From an uncultured Coriobacteriales bacterium (GTDB lineage: Bacteria; Actinomycetota; Coriobacteriia; Coriobacteriales; Atopobiaceae), in assembly GCA_946530775.1 (NCBI GenBank), contig CAMNAH010000042.1, positions 1-8,149 on the forward strand: a DNA stretch of 8,149 bases, read 5' to 3'. A model generated the notes under the pieces. The model saw only the letters and a program-made list of their open reading frames with translations. It was not told where the DNA came from and searched no databases. The translations under genes were made by a program, and so were the position numbers. This document shows, piece by piece, positions 6,650 through 8,149 of the stretch (positions are counted from its first letter, which is position 1; each line of letters opens with the position of its first letter).

Positions 6650-7621
6650 TTAGGCGAGAAGCTCGCGGTATGCGGGAGAGACGAAATGCTCGGCAGCGCC
6701 GATGAGCGGCGCGTTGTCGCCGAGGCTCGCAAGCAGGATGGGCGTTGCGCGGATAGGCTCCATGGCCGTCTCGGCGAAGCCAGCGGCAACCGCATCGTGC
6801 CAATAGTGCCCGCAGTTGATGACCGAGCCCGAAAGGATGATGCAATCGGGATCGAGCATGCTGCAGACGCCGGCAACAACGGAACCCAGCGCATGGCCTG
6901 CGAGCTCTTGTGCGGCTATGGCGTGCTCATCGCCCAGCTCGAGCGCGCGGCGGTTGATCTCGGCGCCGTCCATGGGCACCGTCTCGCCATCGCGCTCGTA
7001 GGTCGCGTCGCCGCCGAAGCGGATATACGACTCGGTGATGGCGGTTCCCGAAGCGACGCATTCCATGTGGCCGGTGGCACCGCAATCGCAGCGCATGCCG
7101 GCAGCCTCGGCGCAATGGACGTGGCCGATGTGACCCGCCTCCATGTGCGTGCCCAGCATGATATGGTCGCCATCGACGAACGCACCGCCCACGCCGGTAC
7201 CGATGCCCACGACGATGGAGCTGGCGCGGTTCCTGCCGGCACCGCGTCGGGCCTCGCCCAGGGCGTGGGCGTGCACGTCGTTCAGCACACGGACGGGAAG
7301 CCCCGTGGCAGCCGAGACCTCGGCGCCCAGACGTATGCCGCCCCAGCCGGGCATCTTGCCGTTGGCGCTGGCCACATCGCCGGTGATGGGATCGATGGCG
7401 CCGGCGCTCGAGATCGCGATGCCCGCGATCTCGGCACCCTCCGCATCGGCAAGACGCTCACGCACCTGCGCGATGACGCGCTCGAGCACGACGTTTCCGC
7501 CCTCCATCGCGCATGTGGGGACCTTGCCCACATGCTCGACAGTGCAGGCATCCGCCTCGTCGAACGTGACGATGCCGCTCGCGATCTTGGTGCCGCCGAT
7601 GTCGACAGAGATGACCTTCAT
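6650..7621 (-). CDS. ROK-family sugar kinase, probable N-acetylmannosamine kinase
   Basis: This is an ATP-dependent cytosolic sugar kinase of the ROK family. The 323 residues show the phosphate-binding DIGGTK (7-12), catalytic Asp115 in NDVHAHALGE (114-123), the second phosphate loop GIGTGVGGA (139-147), and EAGHIGH (161-167). The zinc motif normally reads CxCGxxGCxE; here it is CDCGATGHMEC (178-188), with His185 in place of the third cysteine and a spare Cys188. ROK enzymes phosphorylate glucose, ManNAc, GlcNAc, allose or fructose, and sequence alone does not settle the substrate. Location 9 nt after a lyase-family gene and 15 nt before nanE, whose substrate is ManNAc-6-phosphate, makes ManNAc kinase (NanK) the best call. 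The start at 7621 gives the typical MKVISVDIGGTK opening, with only a weak ribosome site. Confidence 0.87.
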   Translation of the reverse strand: MKVISVDIGGTKIASGIVTFDEADACTVEHVGKVPTCAMEGGNVVLERVIAQVRERLADAEGAEIAGIAISSAGAIDPITGDVASANGKMPGWGGIRLGAEVSAATGLPVRVLNDVHAHALGEARRGAGRNRASSIVVGIGTGVGGAFVDGDHIMLGTHMEAGHIGHVHCAEAAGMRCDCGATGHMECVASGTAITESYIRFGGDATYERDGETVPMDGAEINRRALELGDEHAIAAQELAGHALGSVVAGVCSMLDPDCIILSGSVINCGHYWHDAVAAGFAETAMEPIRATPILLASLGDNAPLIGAAEHFVSPAYRELLA

Positions 7622-7630
7622 GGCACTTCC

Positions 7631-8149
7631 CTACTTGATCAGGCCGTTGTCCACGAGGACCTTCTTGATAGCCTCGACGTTGGCACCCTCGAGCGCCTTG
7701 ACGGGGCGAGGCATGGTGTTGGAGTCGAAGATGCCCATGAGCCAGAGCGCGGTCTTGAAGGCGCCCACGCCGCCGGCATAGCCCTGCACGCCGGAGGTCA
7801 CATCGAAGATGTGGCTGAGCTCGTTGAGCTTGTCCTGCTCGGCCTTGACCGTTGCCCAGTCGCCCGCCTGCGCGGCCTTCCACATGCGCACGTACCCCTT
7901 GGGCTCGACGTTGGCGAGGCCGGGCACGGAGCCGTCGGCGCCGGAGAGATAGGCGCCGTCGACCACGATCTCATGGCCGGTGAGCAGGGACAGCGGGTGT
8001 CCGAGCTTCTCGTTCTCCTGGCAGAGGTAGCGGAAGGAGATGTCGTCGCCGGAGGAGTCCTTGACGCCGGCGAGCACGCCCTCGGCGCCGAGCTTGGCAA
8101 GCATCTTCCAGCCGAGCTTGGTGTGGACGCACACGGGGATGTCGTAGGC
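7631..8149 (-). CDS. DapA/NanA-superfamily aldolase-lyase, C-terminal part (5' end outside window); possible N-acetylneuraminate lyase
   Basis: The visible 172 residues are the C-terminal part of a class I aldolase of the dihydrodipicolinate synthase/N-acetylneuraminate lyase superfamily; roughly 130 N-terminal residues lie beyond the window edge. The fragment opens AYDIPVCVHTKLG, then GVKDSSGD carries the Schiff-base lysine (visible residue 30). TGHE and GADGSVPGLANVEP follow. Position beside a ROK kinase and nanE suggests sialic-acid cleavage to ManNAc and pyruvate. However, the visible half lacks the GYDE and GSTYN wording I know from E. coli NanA, and its spacing here is closer to DapA-like or 2-keto-3-deoxy-sugar-acid aldolases. 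The reaction is therefore assigned from context, while superfamily membership is firm. It is the first visible gene of the amino-sugar unit. Confidence 0.8.
   Translation of the reverse strand, partial: AYDIPVCVHTKLGWKMLAKLGAEGVLAGVKDSSGDDISFRYLCQENEKLGHPLSLLTGHEIVVDGAYLSGADGSVPGLANVEPKGYVRMWKAAQAGDWATVKAEQDKLNELSHIFDVTSGVQGYAGGVGAFKTALWLMGIFDSNTMPRPVKALEGANVEAIKKVLVDNGLIK

Overview
All nine genes in this 8.1-kb, high-GC window lie on the minus strand, so transcription runs from high to low coordinates. The gene content and order suggest a member of the Actinobacteria. The rapZ-yvcK-whiA trio followed by gap-pgk-tpi is a known actinobacterial arrangement. The high GC, the wording of the RapZ and YvcK motifs and the nearby amino-sugar catabolic genes fit a gut Coriobacteriia such as a Collinsella relative; the genus is an inference.

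Layout in the direction of transcription: (1) 8149-5945, three tightly packed amino-sugar catabolic genes: a DapA/NanA-superfamily lyase (5' end outside the window), a ROK-family sugar kinase and nanE (ManNAc-6-phosphate 2-epimerase). A strong intrinsic terminator at 5871-5920 ends this unit. (2) 5843-2960, rapZ-yvcK-whiA, almost without gaps: about 2 nt between rapZ and yvcK, and a 25-nt overlap between yvcK and whiA. (3) 2764-1, the lower-glycolysis genes gap, pgk and tpiA. tpiA overlaps pgk by 8 nt and is cut by the window edge. gap has a 195-nt upstream region holding a perfect 14-bp palindrome that looks like an operator, and the 173-nt gap-pgk spacer holds two stable RNA hairpins.

Together the genes describe breakdown of a sialic-acid-type sugar to an aminosugar phosphate feeding glycolysis. 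Beside them is the conserved RapZ/YvcK pair, whose homologues sense glucosamine-6-phosphate or UDP-GlcNAc, then WhiA, a DNA-binding protein, then the triose-phosphate part of glycolysis. No mobile element, CRISPR array, tRNA or rRNA was seen, and no gene-free stretch exceeds 300 bases. The coding content is mostly conserved and expected. The least explained signals are non-coding: the paired hairpins between gap and pgk and the palindrome upstream of gap.
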